A stretch of DNA of 64,000 nucleotides from Luteolibacter sp965659125 (GTDB taxonomy: Bacteria > Verrucomicrobiota > Verrucomicrobiia > Verrucomicrobiales > Akkermansiaceae). The translations under genes were made by a program, and so were the position numbers. The stretch lies in contig CBFHVO010000001.1 of the NCBI GenBank assembly GCA_965659125.1, positions 160,888 through 224,887 on the forward strand, written 5' to 3'. Within the stretch, counting starts at the first letter, position 1. Every line of letters starts with the position of its first letter. The notes under the pieces were generated by a model. That model was given only the letters and a program-made list of their open reading frames with translations. It was not told the DNA's origin and ran no database searches. Shown here piece by piece: positions 62,224 through 64,000 of this stretch.

Positions 62224-63560
62224 GCGCCTCTCCATCCAAATCCGCACGCGAGGTTGCGCTGGAATTGGCCCGCACCCTCAAGAAGGCCGGCCACGACGCC
62301 TTCTTTGCCGGTGGCTGCGTGCGCGACACGGTGCTCGGCCATACGCCCAAAGACTACGACATCGCCACCTCCGCCCGCCCCAACGAAATCCTCGAACTCT
62401 TTCCCGGCGCCAATGAGGTCGGCGCCCACTTTGGTGTGATCATTGTCGCCCGCGATGGTCATCACATCGAGATCGCCACCTTCCGCACCGACGGCAGCTA
62501 CAGAGACGGCCGTCGGCCCGAGTCCGTCGAATTCTCGAGCGCCGAGCAGGACGCCAAGCGCCGCGACTTCACCATCAACGGCCTCTTTGAGGATCCGGAG
62601 AGTGGAGAGATCATCGACCACGTCGAGGGCCGCAGAGACCTCGAAGCCGGTGTTATTCGCGCCATCGGCAGCCCGGCGCAACGCTTTCAGGAGGACGCGC
62701 TTCGCCTGCTGCGCGCCGTGCGCTTCGCCGCTCATCTTGGATTTGAAATCGAGCCTGAGACCCGCGCCGCCCTCCACGACAACGCGCATCTGCTCGACAA
62801 GATTTCACCCGAGCGCATTCGCGACGAATTTTCGCGCATCATCACCTCGCAGCGCCGCCGCCAAGGCATCGAGCAACTCGTCGAAAGCGGGCTTCTCGAA
62901 CACTTCCTGCCCGAATTCCTGCCCACCATCGGCTGTGACCAGCCTCCGCAATGGCATCCCGAGGGCGACGTTTACATTCACACCCTGATCATGCTCGAGA
63001 TGCTCGGCGAAGGGGCCCCGCTCGAGCTTTGCCTGGCAGTCATCATGCACGACATCGGCAAGCCGCCGACCCGCAGCGTCGACAAAGCGGACGGCCGCAT
63101 TCGTTTTAACGGTCACGATGCAGTGGGAGCGGATATGGCGCGCACCATTCTCAACCGCCTGCGCTACCCCAAGCGCGTCATCGAGGATGTTTGCGGCATG
63201 GTCGCGCGTCACATGAAGTTCATGCACGTGCAGGAAATGCGCGTGGCCAAGCTCAAGCGCTTCATGGCCGAACACACCTTCGAGCAGGAACTTGAACTGC
63301 ACCGTGTCGACTGCGCTTCGTCGAACGGATTCACGGACAATTATGATTTTCTGCTCACCAAACGTGATGAGTTCGCCAAGGAGCCCCTGATTCCGGAGCC
63401 CTTCGTCACTGGCAAAGACCTCATCGAACTCGGTCTCCGGCCCGGGCCCCGCTTCAAGGAAATCCTCGAAAACATCCAAACCGAACAACTTGAGGGAAGT
63501 CTCCTTGATCGTGAAGATGCCCTGAATTATCTCAAACGCCTGCTGGCCCAAGAGGGATGA
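62220..63560 (+). CDS. cca: CCA tRNA nucleotidyltransferase/poly(A) polymerase family with HD domain
   Basis: The 446-aa class II nucleotidyltransferase has the active-site AFFAGGCVRDTVLG and PKDYDIATSARP, the flexible-loop AKRRDFTINGLFEDP, and the RNA-binding FQEDALRLLRAVRFAAHLGF. A C-terminal HD phosphohydrolase domain (LAVIMHDIGKPPT, later GHDAVGADMA) follows. Family members add CCA to tRNA 3' ends or, in some, poly(A) tails; the sequence alone does not separate these, though CCA addition is the more likely. It overlaps ubiE by 4 bp. Confidence 0.92.
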   Translation: MSASPSKSAREVALELARTLKKAGHDAFFAGGCVRDTVLGHTPKDYDIATSARPNEILELFPGANEVGAHFGVIIVARDGHHIEIATFRTDGSYRDGRRPESVEFSSAEQDAKRRDFTINGLFEDPESGEIIDHVEGRRDLEAGVIRAIGSPAQRFQEDALRLLRAVRFAAHLGFEIEPETRAALHDNAHLLDKISPERIRDEFSRIITSQRRRQGIEQLVESGLLEHFLPEFLPTIGCDQPPQWHPEGDVYIHTLIMLEMLGEGAPLELCLAVIMHDIGKPPTRSVDKADGRIRFNGHDAVGADMARTILNRLRYPKRVIEDVCGMVARHMKFMHVQEMRVAKLKRFMAEHTFEQELELHRVDCASSNGFTDNYDFLLTKRDEFAKEPLIPEPFVTGKDLIELGLRPGPRFKEILENIQTEQLEGSLLDREDALNYLKRLLAQEG

Positions 63561-63563
63561 CTC

Positions 63564-63594
63564 AATATCCCAATATCTAATATCCCAATATCCA
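63564..63594. repeat. 7/8-bp tandem repeat (CAATATC/CCAATATC)
   Basis: Units CAATATC, CCAATATC, TAATATC and CCAATATC follow each other and end directly at the ATG of the next gene. On the opposite strand they read GATATTGG, matching the array at 49349-49384. Confidence 0.75.
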
Positions 63595-64000
63595 TGACCA
63601 TTCCCGTCGAACACACCGATCCCACCAACGCCCAGATCCTCGCAGTTTCCGAAGACCTGGTCGCCGGCTTCCAACGCCAGCCATTTCACGTTATCGCCGA
63701 GCAGTCGGGCGTGGATCTCGATACCGTCATCGAGCGCATCAAGGCCATGCAGGAAGCAGGCATCATCCGCCGCGTACGCCAGACACTGCTCTCCACCAAA
63801 CTGGCTCATGGCGCACTTGTCGCCTGGAAGGTGCCCGAGGAAAAACTCAACGACACCTTCGACTTCATGGCCAAGCAGGACCCCTTCTCCGGCCACGTCG
63901 TCATCCGCTCCACCGACAGTGTGGTTTCCGGTTCCGACTACCGGCTGTGGACCACCCTTAAGGTGCCCGTTGGCGAGTCTCTCGACGAACACGCCCGGGT
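63595..64000 (+). CDS. Lrp/AsnC-type protein similar to siroheme decarboxylase AhbA/AhbB, 5' part
   Basis: 135 codons are visible before the window ends. An N-terminal winged helix (PFHVIAEQSGVDLDTVIERI followed by KAMQEAGIIRRVR) and then TKLAHGALVAWKVPEEKL and DYRLWTTLKVP resemble the AhbA/AhbB and NirDLGH family, which decarboxylates siroheme on the way to heme, and not a simple Lrp with RAM domain. The conserved His normally seen in the HxYxR segment reads IRSTDSV here, so catalysis is in doubt. It follows cca after 34 bp. A regulator remains possible. Confidence 0.65.

Noticed and set aside
62805..63992. Minus-strand open frame of 395 codons spanning the cca/ahb junction
   Set aside because: It runs antisense through two well-supported genes and through the CAATATC repeat array.

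Overview
The window is a high-GC bacterial chromosome segment, most likely from a member of the Verrucomicrobiota (Verrucomicrobiales/Akkermansiaceae-like). This is inferred from gene content, not from a database search: a complete alternative complex III operon joined to a caa3 oxidase, PPi-type phosphofructokinase, long single-chain PurL, long PurF, a lysine-rich DksA-like protein, an L-fucose pathway, many Tat-exported or membrane-anchored proteins, and start codons mostly without clear Shine-Dalgarno sequences. Two runs of N (38343-38442 and 60358-60367) show that it is a scaffolded draft assembly. No rRNA, tRNA, CRISPR array, prophage or insertion sequence was seen.

Layout. 1-5.9 kb: two small unknown genes, pfp, a rhodanese protein, pssA with an overlapping membrane-anchored M28-like protein, and kamA. 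6.0-12.5 kb: purL, a LemA pair, and rpoN behind a good -24/-12 promoter. 12.6-18.8 kb: a rhomboid, then an L-fucose locus (AraC-type regulator divergent from fucI-fucP) and agmatine deiminase. 18.8-24.4 kb: phosphoglucomutase, pyrF, a HiPIP, lipA, an EVE protein, a tiny membrane protein and a J-domain protein coupled to purF. 24.3-29.7 kb: purF and purM, then a D-amino-acid dehydrogenase and a hydroxyproline-type epimerase. 29.9-38.3 kb: gltA, pheA and scpB; then the DksA-like gene, rpmG, rpsR and a strong terminator; tsaE, a polyprenyl synthase, a Ca/Na antiporter, a peroxiredoxin-like protein and a truncated lipoprotein-like gene.

38.4-55.7 kb is the centrepiece: one minus-strand respiratory operon of about 17 kb. 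It starts with actABCDEF (alternative complex III, a quinol:cytochrome c/HiPIP oxidoreductase). It continues with a membrane-anchored cytochrome c, a CcoN-like subunit that has lost the CuB and heme ligand histidines, CcoO, another cytochrome c, and the caa3 oxidase genes coxA, coxC, coxD, two small membrane proteins and coxB (cut by the gap). CoxC carries an insertion of about 340 residues. The order suggests a quinol-to-oxygen supercomplex with an extra, probably non-catalytic, cbb3-like module.

55.8-64 kb: a small membrane protein, a Tat-exported Gfo/Idh/MocA oxidoreductase, an active/inactive pair of HtrA-like PDZ proteases, a TPMT-like methyltransferase, an exonuclease gene broken only by an assembly gap, mntR, ubiE/menG, a CCA-adding-enzyme-type nucleotidyltransferase and the start of an Lrp/AhbA-B-like gene. 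Intergenic DNA carries two 63-bp palindromic repeats with compensatory base changes and four loci of 7-8-bp tandem repeats.
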